NCBI GenBank assembly: GCA_934045905.1
Contig: OW203771.1
Span: 4,526,001 to 4,590,000 of the forward strand
Reading direction: 5' to 3'
Source: Leuctra nigra
Lineage: Eukaryota > Arthropoda > Insecta > Plecoptera > Leuctridae
DNA length: 64,000 bases
In this document: positions 37,489 through 47,215 of the stretch, one piece after another
Layout of the letters: every line of letters starts with the position of its first letter
How positions within the stretch are numbered: position 1 is the stretch's first letter
Program-made: the position numbers and the translations under genes
Notes under the pieces: model-generated
What the model saw: only the letters and a program-made list of their open reading frames with translations
Database searches by the model: none
What the model was told of the DNA's origin: nothing

Positions 37489-38878
37489 TTGCGGTTGCGA
37501 GGGTCGCGGCGATGGTGACGAGGCTCGGCAGAAGCTGCGTCAAGGCAAGGATGAGTGGGCTCAAGTCAGCAAGCAGGGCGGTCAGCTGGCCCATGATGTT
37601 GCTGAGGTCTGTCTTGTCAGAGGCGGTGGTGTTGGTCTGGTCTGTTGTTGATTCTGGTGTTGGTTCTGCGCCAGTGGCTACCGCGTAGCTGCATCCCTTG
37701 CGTGTTCGGGAGTCAGATCGTTGGTTTGTCTGCGGCCGAGTCGGTCGTTGGTCCCGCCGGATGTTGTCGGCATTCTCTCGCGTCTGATGTTCACGCTGGA
37801 TATTCCTCTGCGGAGCGGCGAACTTGTTCTGCGTGAGGTACGGGCAACCTCGGTAGCTCGCGGGATGTGCGCCAGAGCAGTTGACGCATGTCGCCGGCTC
37901 TTCTCGAGTTCGGTCGCACCTCTTTGCATCATGTTCTCCGCCGCAGATGACGCAGCGGAGCTTCTGATGGCAAAGAGCTGCAGTGTGTCCCAGGCGCTGG
38001 CAGGCGAAGCACATTATCGGTCGAGCTGCGCTGCGCACTGTCTCGACTGACACACGGCAGTGCATCACGGTCTTGATGGACGTGGTGTCGGCACGTGGCT
38101 TCCCTGTCTCCGTGGCCAGGACCACCTTGAACAGGGGAAACAGCTCCTTCTTGTTTGCGTGAGATGAGAGCTGCGAGATGGTCTGCACTTTCATCCCAAG
38201 TGCTGTGAGCTCGTCTGCGATGTCCGTCGTCACTGCGTTGATCGGAAGCCCCCGCAGAACGAAGACTTGGGGCTTCGCGTGCTTGCCCGGGAAGGTGTGG
38301 TACTCAGTTCCGCGGGCGTCGAGTGCGTCAGTCAGTGCACGGTAGTCTTCGGGATGCGTCAAGCTCACCTTGACGGCCGAGCCGGTCGGTTTCAGCACAT
38401 ATTGATGCTTTGTGCAGCTGTCGATAAGCGCTACCAGCTCTTGATGCGAGTCCAAGAGCTGGATAATCACTGGCGGCACCTTGTACTGACGGGGCTCCAC
38501 CACTTGTTGGTGATGTGTAGTGGACCCCCCGTCAGTTGCAAGATCCTTTAGCGCATCGAAGGTGTTGGCCACCGGGATGTCGCTAGTCGGCTTCATCGGT
38601 TGCGTCTGGTCCGAGTCGGTGCGTCGCTTGAAGTTTTTGACTGGCAGGAAGCCAGCGTCATCGTCGCTCTCGTCGCTGGTATGCGGAGAGATGGTATGGG
38701 CGGCGCGGTTGTTGGAAGAGCCCGAGGGCTGCTCGTTCGGCTGTTCCTTCCGAGGCGTGGTCTTTTGGTTGCGCCGATCATTCGCCCCTTCCGGTGAGAG
38801 GAGCTGTTTGCGTTTCGTGCCCGTCGGCGGGACATTGGCGATGGCACCGGTGGCTTGCTGTGAAGCCTGCATGTTCAT
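37475..38878 (-). CDS. LINE C ORF1, gag-like zinc-knuckle protein
   Basis: The first ATG is at 38878; the frame is open to 38980, so a slightly longer start is possible. The N-terminal half is rich in Ser, Thr, Gln and Asp. A central RNA-binding-like region follows, then three zinc knuckles: CFACQRLGHTAALC, CVICGGEHDAKRC and CVNCSGAHPASYRGC. A hydrophobic C-terminus ends the protein. Such proteins coat the element RNA. The stop at 37475-37477 lies past the ORF2 start. Confidence 0.9.
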   Translation of the reverse strand: MNMQASQQATGAIANVPPTGTKRKQLLSPEGANDRRNQKTTPRKEQPNEQPSGSSNNRAAHTISPHTSDESDDDAGFLPVKNFKRRTDSDQTQPMKPTSDIPVANTFDALKDLATDGGSTTHHQQVVEPRQYKVPPVIIQLLDSHQELVALIDSCTKHQYVLKPTGSAVKVSLTHPEDYRALTDALDARGTEYHTFPGKHAKPQVFVLRGLPINAVTTDIADELTALGMKVQTISQLSSHANKKELFPLFKVVLATETGKPRADTTSIKTVMHCRVSVETVRSAARPIMCFACQRLGHTAALCHQKLRCVICGGEHDAKRCDRTREEPATCVNCSGAHPASYRGCPYLTQNKFAAPQRNIQREHQTRENADNIRRDQRPTRPQTNQRSDSRTRKGCSYAVATGAEPTPESTTDQTNTTASDKTDLSNIMGQLTALLADLSPLILALTQLLPSLVTIAATLATANANK

Positions 38879-39197
38879 GCCCTGTTCAGGGCGCACTGTG
38901 ACCTTGAACGGTCTGAGCGTCCGTGACACGGCTTTCAAGGCTGTAATTTGCCAGTAGGCGGCAAAGCGCGCACTTGTCACACACTCGCGAGAAGACGGTC
39001 ACTTCACTTCACTCACGAGTTTAATTAGCGGCACACTTGGACTTTGAAGCACTGTTCACTGTTCGGCTCCTTCCGCCTGGTCAGTGTCTACTGCTAATCT
39101 CTTGCACGAACCCAAGAGAGAATGCACTGCTATTCTGCTAACAGCCAAGCGCCCTAAGAGACCCTTCAAGATACTGCAACAAGAAAGAAACCAACCA

Positions 39198-39562
39198 AAC
39201 TCACCACATGGGAATTATTATCTTATTGAGTTGAATTCAAAATGAAATGAACTAAACTCCACGAAATAGGAATTATTATCTTATTGAGTTGAATTCAAAA
39301 TGAAATGGAACTAAACTCGATGAAATAGGAATTATTATCTTATTGAGTTGAATTCAAAATGAAATGGAACTAAACTCGACGAAATGGGAATTATCTTATT
39401 AAGTTGAATTCAAAATGAAATGGAACTAAACTCGACGAAAAAGGAATTATCTTGTTGAGTTGAAATGAAAATAAATGGAACTAAACTCGACGAAATGGGA
39501 ATTATCTTATTGAGTTGAGCTCAAAATGAAATGGAACTAAACTCGACGAAATGGGAATTATC
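39198..39562. repeat. ~55-61-bp tandem repeat (about 7 units)
   Basis: The repeated block is 'AAATGGGAATTATCTTATTG' + 'AGTTGAATTCAAAATGAAAT' + 'GGAACTAAACTCGACG'. Units differ in length through ATT insertions and a few substitutions. The array begins just upstream of LINE C. Confidence 0.9.
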
Positions 39563-39881
39563 GTGGAACTTATTCTTATTGAGTATTCCTGAGTGCAGTT
39601 GCACATGCTGAGCTGCTCGCAGAACCTGTGGACATTGGACAAGAGATACCATTTAGTCAGAGTTCAGAAGCGTGTACAAATAAAAGACAAGTGGGAAAAT
39701 CTGTCAAAACTGGCATTAACACATTTCCTGGATCTAATGTTGACAAATCATGAGACATGTAACATATCACATTTTTAATAAACAAAGTAAAATCAACATT
39801 TTGATTAAAACAAGTCAGTCAAAAGCAAATTTATCGGCACCAGATAAATCGCATCCCTGATCGCATTCAGGGATCGCAGCC
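39563..39881. other. Unique spacer
   Basis: No gene supported. A short hairpin, CAGGGATCGCAGCCCTG, adjoins the following MITE. Confidence 0.45.
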
Positions 39882-40096
39882 CTGGGCTGCGATCGTGTAA
39901 AATGACAACTTCCTTGTCACGGTGACAAGACCCTATCCGTCGCCAATAGCCTCGCTGCAGAACAGTGCGACGTTAAGCCCCAGAAAAAAAAATGAAAAAA
40001 AAAAAGTGACAAGACCCTAGAAGGCCGTGAATAACATTGAGATGAGAAGCTTGTCACGCGACAAGTAAGTTGTCATTTTACACGATCGCAGCCCTG
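39882..40096. mobile_element. Palindromic MITE (GATCGTGTAAAATGACAACTT family), copy A, interrupted
   Basis: Terminal inverted repeats are GCTGCGATCGTGTAAAATGA and its complement near 40075-40096. The inner palindrome is CTTGTCACGGTGACAAG. A second intact copy is at 41207-41330. Copy A is split by a 70-bp SINE fragment (39936-40005). Confidence 0.8.
39936..40005 (+). mobile_element. 5'-truncated SINE inside a MITE
   Basis: It carries the SINE 3' segment 'GCCTCGCTGCAGAACAGTGC' 'GACGTTAAGCCCCAG' and an A-rich tail. The 14-bp duplication GTGACAAGACCCTA (39922-39935, 40006-40019) flanks it exactly. Confidence 0.9.
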
Positions 40097-40139
40097 ATAC
40101 TCGGAACATCAGAAGCTGATAAATTAATAGGCGTGGTAT

Positions 40140-40360
40140 CGGAATGTGCCGATGGGACCACATGACGCAAATTCAAGAGAGGACATGGGTAGGTCGACCC
40201 TGGTTGCTCTTTGTCTGGACCTCACCACTGACCTGTCCGGCATGGGTAGCCCTTACACATTAGCATATGCTCGCCGGCGTAGCTGCAGTGGATCATTGGC
40301 CAACACAACCCCCACCATCGCGCTAAGGTAGGAGCCGTCGGGGGGGGGGGGGGGGGCGGT
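40140..40360. repeat. Inverted copy of the 26560-26700 repeat, ending in poly-G
   Basis: Contains CATGGGTAGCCCTTACACAT and GCATATGCTCGCCGGCGTAG, the inverse of 26570-26700. A long pure G run follows at about 40339-40356. Confidence 0.6.
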
Positions 40361-40845
40361 ATTTGTAATGGTGACATAGGCCATTGTGCAAGAGAATACT
40401 TCAATGTAACTGAATTTGTAAGCCAAAGTACTGCTCTGACAATATTTTTTGTTTGAAACTTTGTGCTTATTGAATAAATTCCATTCCGAAAACATGAAGT
40501 TTAACAAAATTACACCAAAAATATGAAAATATGACATCTTGGAAAATGGCTGCCACAGAGTCTCTGCACGCAATTTTAGATAGCCTTCCGGACTAAAATA
40601 CTTCTAATGGACCAATGAACATGTGTGCCATGTGGAATCTTCTTATCACAATTTGTAGGATTATTTTATGTATAGCCCGTATAATATAGTTAGGTAATTG
40701 CAGCAACCGCACAATTAGTCTGTTGAAATAAGATTAAATATCGGCTTAGCGAAGCGACGGAGTTCGGGAAAATGCAAAACCTCTGCTGTGGATTTCACGT
40801 AAGGAAAAATGTCCAGTGAGGAATTTGTTGGCAATAGATCGGACT

Positions 40846-40990
40846 TGGATTAGATCGGTTTAACCATGGATTAAGTTAACTATCGAAGGTTAACCAATGA
40901 ATCCATTTGGTGCGAATTCCACAGCCAATAGGATTCAATACATTCCATTAACCACCGAAAATTAACTTAATCCAAAGTTGGTCCTACCCT
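40846..40990. mobile_element. Diverged Harbinger-like MITE
   Basis: Shares TGGTGCGAATTCCACAGCCA and TTAACTTAATCC...TTGGTCCTACCC with the element at 7987-8142. The left terminus is degraded. Confidence 0.55.
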
Positions 40991-41206
40991 ATTGTATACT
41001 TGAAGAGCATTCCATATCTCAGTACATCCATTTATATTGTTTTGTAGGAATATTCAGAATATCCAACAAAACAAAAAGAGTATCCATAGTAATAAAAAGT
41101 TAATAATGTCGCGGATATAATAATGCACAATTGTCACGGAGACAATAAGTGCACAAGTTTTGGTTGTTATCGCTTGCATTAACGAAAACGAGCGCAACGC
41201 ATTTTA

Positions 41207-41330
41207 CGATCGTGTAAAATGACAACTTACTTGTCGCAGTGACAAGCTTCTCATCTCAATTTTATTCACGACTTTCTAGGGTCTTGTCACCGTGACAAGG
41301 AAGTTGTCATTTTACACGATCGCCGCCCTG
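41207..41330. mobile_element. Palindromic MITE (GATCGTGTAAAATGACAACTT family), copy B
   Basis: Uninterrupted 124-bp copy with inverted ends ACGATCGTGTAAAATGACAA / TTGTCATTTTACACGATCG and the CTTGTCACCGTGACAAG core. Confidence 0.8.
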
Positions 41331-43354
41331 GACTAGTTTATTATATGGTTTATTTGATTTACTTTGTCCTATGAGTCGCTTAGTATCAAAACTCGTCTTT
41401 TCCACATTAAAAAAAAATGAGTTAGACACGTCGTTGGATTCGAAATGAAGAAAGGAATCCGACTGTGAAAAGAGTTTGCACAAAAACCAGCCTTTTCCTC
41501 TGTTAATATGCTTGCAAAATATGGATTTGTTTCAAAACTGGCCTTTTCCTTACACTGTTTTGTTTCAAAACTCGCCTTTTCCAAAAGCAGCCAATCAGTT
41601 AGCAGCATCTTGCCGCCATTTTGACATTACTCGTGCCAGCGACTCCAATAATTATTAGGAATCTTAATTCAATATAAATTATTTTATTATAAACTATTTG
41701 ACTGACTTGTTAATATTAAAATCCTTTTCTTGTAAACTATCTGACATGACTTGTCAAAATAAACATGCTTGTGCAAATCTAACATGTTTGCATAATTTTT
41801 TTCAAAACCCTGTCTATTCCAGCATTTTTTTTCAAAACTTGTCTTTTCCAAACTGAAATATTAATTTTTTAAAGAAATGTTGATTTAAGATTAACTTTTT
41901 ACTCTTTCATAATATTTCTTTTGTTATTGTCCACCTGAGTAAAAAAATTCAGTTCAATTGCAAATTACATTAAAATGATATAACGTTTGTACGTTTATCT
42001 CAGAATGACTTGCTATGGAAAAGAAGAGTTTTGATATTAGGCGACTTCTATGCAGACGTTAAGTGCCCGAAAATTAGTAAAATTGTGGTACTAAACATCT
42101 GTTGGACAAAATAAAACTAATAACTTATTCCAAGCTATGAAATTATTTTCATTGAACAGTTCTGAAGACGCGTACAAAGCCTTATTTTGTTAACAATAAC
42201 ATTGGTAAAAGATATTGATAAAAATCGATTAAAGTAGAGGCCTTTAGTCCACGTAATTCAAGTCAGTGACTTGATGTATGATTTAGAAATCAATTAAATA
42301 AATATTAGACAGATATATTTTACTTGTCGATATATTTTATAATATTTCTGTATAGAAATATGATATTTGATCAAGAAATTACTATAAATTTAAAATATTA
42401 AATGCTGTACGAATTAAGTACTTAGCGATTTTCAGCTGTTTCTAATAAAAAACAGGCAAAATTTGGCTGTTTTTACAGATTATCTTTTTATTTAATCCCG
42501 TAACACAACATTTGAAAACGGTTAAAATTATCAGAAAAAATCGAGCTTTAAAAAAAGCTCAAAATTTTAATGTGTAGTTTATATTTCAATTACTGCAGAT
42601 GATTTGAGTTAAGTTTTTACCTCCGTCTATGTTAGCTTATGGGAAATTTTAAAATTATTTTTCAAGATATCTCTTAAAATAATACCATAACACATGTTTT
42701 TGTTTCCGTATTTGCATATTATGTTATTGTTTGAGGTGTATTTCAAGAAAATTTGAAGAATTTCTATTTAATAAGGATTTTGGTGGAAGTACTTTAAAAA
42801 ACCCTTCAAGCCCCTCACTACTCAGCCCTCTTAAGGTCGTATCGTACTCCTGTGTATGGCATTATTTAATAGAGTGAGCGTGAATTGTGAGTCCACATTG
42901 ATTTTTATAAAAATTATGACAGTGTAAAGAGAAAAAGAAAATAAACAATATGAAATACCACGTGCGTCCCTTTACTTCACCAGACTTTGTAACAAATTAT
43001 ATTCAAATGACAGTTACATTTACATTAAACTAATTTGCTTTTGGACAACCTCGATCTAAAATTGGATGTACCACTTGAGCATTGTCTGGGGGGGGGGGAG
43101 TCTTTGTTAAATTGTATTAATGAATTAGTATTACTATTGTAATGAATGATATACTGTAACTGAATGAAGTAAATGCAAGGAGACTTGCTTCATAGTACAA
43201 TGGATTTGAATAACACAGGGAGTATGAAACGCTGTGGCTCACGTGCACACGCGCTGATCAAGCAACTTGATTGCGTCATGACGAGCAGAGATATACAATC
43301 AGGGGTGAACTGCACTGTTATTTTCAAACAAGTCGCTACATAGGGTAATCATGA
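41331..43354. other. AT-rich intergenic stretch
   Basis: No gene supported. Between 41385 and 41855 the phrase TTTCAAAACTCGCCTTTTCC recurs about five times in degraded form. The segment 42085-42235 is related to the palindromic element at 62797-63249. A G run of about 9-10 lies near 43089. Confidence 0.45.
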
Positions 43355-43755
43355 ATCCCATTAAAAAACACTTCGTGTAAAAATAACAGCCAAGTCTCTT
43401 CAACTTAAAAAAAATATGAAATCTAAAAATTCTGCACTGAAAAGTAGTGATATCAAAAAATGGGCCAAGTCAAAACTTTATTTGAAAATCAAAAAATACT
43501 TGGCGCATCGTGTATATAAAAAGCTTGGAAGTATAGGCCAATTATAAAATATACATAAAATATCCATATACATAGTACACCTATAATGCCCTAAAAAAAC
43601 GATGCGCCAAGTATTTTTTGATTTTCAAATAAAGTTTTGACTTGGCTCATTTTTTGATATCACTACTTTTCAGTGCAGAATTTTTAGATTTCATATTTTT
43701 TTTAAGTTGAAGAGACTTGGCTGTTATTTTTACACGAAGTGTTTTTTAATGGGAT
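43355..43755. mobile_element. 401-bp palindromic element with 157-bp arms
   Basis: The left arm (43355-43511) and right arm (43599-43755) are inverted copies with very few mismatches; an 87-bp loop separates them. Outer ends are ATCCCATTAAAAAACACTTC and its complement. A piece of the arm (AAATACTTGGCGCATCGTGT) also occurs at about 50797-50816, so this is a dispersed family. No coding frame. Confidence 0.88.
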
Positions 43756-43859
43756 ATCACTACTTTTTTTAGTTTATTCTTACAACTTGTGACAATCGAA
43801 TGAACAATTACTATATCCTTAAAAAAAAATCACCCTTTACAATTTGGTTATTTTCATGA

Positions 43860-44480
43860 AGAATAGCAAAGGTTTCATTCCAATCGGTCAACCAAGTTCC
43901 GAGATATGGCAACATATCCGTTGTCAAAATGGCTGCTGAACTTTCTGCACTGCCACATAGAATTTATAACTATAAATGATGTGTATCATTTTAAGCTTTC
44001 TGAATATTTATTTTTTGTATAGGAGGGGATTATAATAATTTATAAATTTGAATGACGTCATTTCCGGTCTCATAAATAGGAACATTCTAGTTTGACTGTT
44101 CCTATTCCATAGAGATGGCCTTCCGAATCGTTTCGCGCTAGTTTCATACCGATCTGTCAACCAGTTTTCGAGATATGGCGTTTCTTCCGGTTTCAAAATG
44201 TCATAATTCAAAATTTCATGACGTCATTTCCGGTTTCGTTAACATAAATTTTAGTCTGTTGCTATTTATAATCCATATAGTTGACCGTCCGAATCGTTTG
44301 GCGCTATTTTCGTTCCCAATCAGCTCAGCCGTTGTCGAGATATGATGTCACTTCCGGTTTCAAAATGGCGGCACAAAAAATTCATGGGGTGAAGGTTAAA
44401 TCAGACGCCAAAAGTGCACACGTGGTAAAAAATGTGAGATCAATCGGTTCAGCCGTTTAGGCTGTGGCCTGTGTACCGGA
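43860..44480. repeat. Quasi-periodic repeat with 'GTCAACC..TTTTCGAGATATGG' blocks
   Basis: Three diverged blocks of roughly 125-190 bp, each with CCGAATCG, a CGATC/CAATC-GTC-ACC phrase, TCGAGATATG and TTCCGGTTTCAAAATG. It ends with ATCAATCGGTTCAGCCGTTT and a short (CTA)n run. Confidence 0.65.
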
Positions 44481-47104
44481 TTTGAATTCCAGGATACTAC
44501 TACTACTACTACTAAGATTATTATTATTATTTTTATGAAAACCGCCCTAAAACACGGTTTTCACGGCCCTCTAGCTCGCGAAGGGCGTAACCTATTGTTC
44601 CCAAATTTGGTATATGTTGTAGGGTGGGCCATTGCTCGAAATTGAGATATTTCCCAACAATGTGAGATTCCCCAATTTTAAGATCCAGTAGGCCGAAAAT
44701 GCCACTTTGATGCCTACAGTAAAAGTGGGTTTGCTCCAGCCTTTATATGAGAGTGTGCGCGCGCCGTACAACTTGGCTGGCGTAGAGCGACCGCTCCACT
44801 AGATTTTCCTCAATTTTTATTAAATTTTTAATAGATCCTCAGCTTCTATAGAAATACAACAGTATTTTTTTATATTTTTAGGTCTACTTTTGTTATCGAG
44901 TTATGTTAGTTCAAACTTTTGCTGTCTGCATGAAGATTTGAAACGACCATGCGCCATCTTTCCCAACTGTGACGTCAGAACCTAGATAGCCAAGTGTCCT
45001 GCATGCAGTTCTAATTCGGTTCAAATGGATTTGATGCATGGATTTGATGGATCTAATGCATTTGAAGTGAACACAAACTGGATAAACACAGGGGAATGCC
45101 TCGTTTAGCCCTATCTTGGATGGTCTCACTGCTTATCAACTAGGTTCTGACGTAATCCAATCACAGATCGCTGGGAGGCATTCAGAGCCTGCCAAATAAA
45201 ATCATAATTTCAAGCCTCAATAACTCTTGAAATACATTTAATTCAGAGACCTGTTATATATTGTTGATCTTCCTGTAATAAGTAGTATTGCATTTAATTA
45301 ATTAAAAGTAAATTAAAATCTGATGAAATTCCCTATTGTTATATTATTTATGGGATCAACACAAAATTAAACAATAACACACATAATAGAAGCTATAACA
45401 AATTATAATTCTGGGCAAATAATAGAATATAAAGCCTACACAACGTAACACATAAGCAAATACACATATTTCTAAACAGTCACAATACTGTGGAACTTTA
45501 GCAACGGTAAATAAACGTGGTTTCCGATTCGTTCTTCCAATAATAATGTCTCCTATTTCATTTCTGTAGACTTTGTGGGACATACACTCAGGTATACGTC
45601 ACGTTTCATTTCATAGCCTGATTGACGTTAGCCTGTCACACCCAGGTCTCCCGAATAGAATCCTATGTGTTGCCGCCTGAGCCAACTCATTCCAATAACA
45701 CATTATTTCATGGAATTGCAACAATTAAGATGGGGCGTTTGTCTAGGTAAAGATAAGGAAATAGCAATAAAAGCGAATGAATTGTTATAAACATTTCTTC
45801 TGTGAAGAGAATTCAGTCATGTAAGTTTTGCTGATATCAACGGGTGGAGCAGAAGGATTCTTAATTCTTTGTAAAACATTCAACTAGGTAAGTTTGGTGC
45901 ATTGTATCTAACGGCCTTTTTTTGTTCCACCAACGTACGGATGCCAAACCCCACGGACCTCCAACACTTTGGAGACTGGGGTGGGAAGGGTCTTGTTCGG
46001 CTGGCTCTAGATTTTTGTATTATATTTCACAATCTACAATATTGTAGGTTGTGAAATATATTACAAAAACCTATAGGTAGTACTATTTTTACATTATACC
46101 TCATAACAATTCCATTCCGTAAAAGTTACCACTCTACAACTTTGCAAGGTTGTTAATTATACAATTAGGATTCTCATATATATTTTTTTAAATATCAACA
46201 AATGATATTTTCGCGGGGGGGGGGGGGGTCATTTTAAGGAGAAATTTGGCCATCCCCCCACTTATTTCATTTTTGTCCCCACATAAAATTATAATTAAAT
46301 TATTCATTTTAAGATCTTCATTTCTTAGAAAAAATTAAGTCCTATCAAGAGTAATGAAAAAAATTGTTTTAAGGAGGATCCACCTGAAAATGATTTTTTG
46401 AGGGGCCCGTTTCTCGGACCCCGTTCAAAATATCGAAAAACGCTGAAAGAGCTAAGTGTTTCTTTCGGCTTCCTAACAATACCAAATATGAACAAAATCG
46501 GAGTCGTAGGTATCCATCATTGCAAAAAAATTATACTTTGGCGTGGAATACCTTCTTAGGTTCTTATTTGACATGAACGATAATCCTAATATGACTGAAA
46601 CAAAGTCGCATTTTCCCTGATTGGGTGTCATTTCTATATCAATATTGTAAAGCAGCATCAAACATTGATTTTATTGATCCAATAATACCTGTAACTAGGT
46701 TGAGTCATACAGTGACAAACGATCACCTAAATTTTGTACAGGAATACGAGAAAACAATTTCTTCTAATCTATTTTACAACTTAGATAATATTCTGTCGTT
46801 AGTATTGTTGACAATTGAGATGCATGATAAGATTGATTGTGGTAGCGTCACTGTTTATTGATAACCATACAGCTATTTAATACTAAGAACACTAGTACGC
46901 AATTGAAATACTTAGTGTATGACAGTTTAGTAATTATATAGTTTACTTTCATACACTTTATAAATTTGCAGGTATACAATGGATCTTTTAAACTGAATAA
47001 CAATCCTTATCGCTATGATGTCTAAATTTGATAATTAAGTTTTAGATTATCGGAGAATTGGAAGATGAGAGAAATTATTTAGATGAATGTGTTTATTAGC
47101 GATG
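44481..47104. other. Intergenic, repeats only
   Basis: (TAC)n/(TTA)n near 44500-44535; a motif GAGCGACCGCTCCACTAG at about 44787 shared with 63170; a G run at about 46215-46227; and 46411-46506, the second copy of the 12514-12614 repeat. No exon supported. Confidence 0.45.
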
Positions 47105-47215
47105 TGTCAGCTTGGAGGAGCAAGTTGGTTCAGGCAGTAACACTCTGGATTTGTATTTCAGAGGTCTCGGGTTCGATTCCCTCGGCCGTTCTTCTCTGAC
47201 TGGGGTTTTTTGATG
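47105..47215 (+). mobile_element. tRNA-derived SINE, 5' part (split by LINE D)
   Basis: Contains GTTGGTTCAGGCAGTAAC and a B-box-like GGGTTCGATTCCC, followed by CTGACTGGGGTTTT. It matches the head of the complete SINE at 51145-51428. The rest of the same SINE is at 50006-50165. Confidence 0.75.

Larger units (their letters stand above)
34440..39180 (-). mobile_element. LINE C (Jockey-type, two ORFs, apparently full length)
   Basis: Minus-strand non-LTR element with a gag-like first ORF and an endonuclease-reverse transcriptase second ORF overlapping by 14 nt, the Jockey layout. Both are free of stops. The GC content is clearly above the flanking DNA. The outer limits are approximate because no target duplication was found; the 3' region (34440-34790) includes a SINE-like GTGGGTTCGATCCCC motif. 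Confidence 0.85.

Noticed and set aside
41369..41608. Minus-strand frame with repeated KASFET phrases
   Set aside because: It reflects a degraded DNA repeat (TTTCAAAACTCGCCTTTTCC) and not a conserved protein.
46625..46861. Plus-strand frame of 78 codons
   Set aside because: No ATG at the frame start, no family signal, and it adjoins a dispersed repeat.
47105..47215. Possible tRNA gene because of B-box-like GGGTTCGATTCCC
   Set aside because: It continues into the SINE body seen complete at 51145-51428 and shows no cloverleaf I could fold; it is a SINE head.
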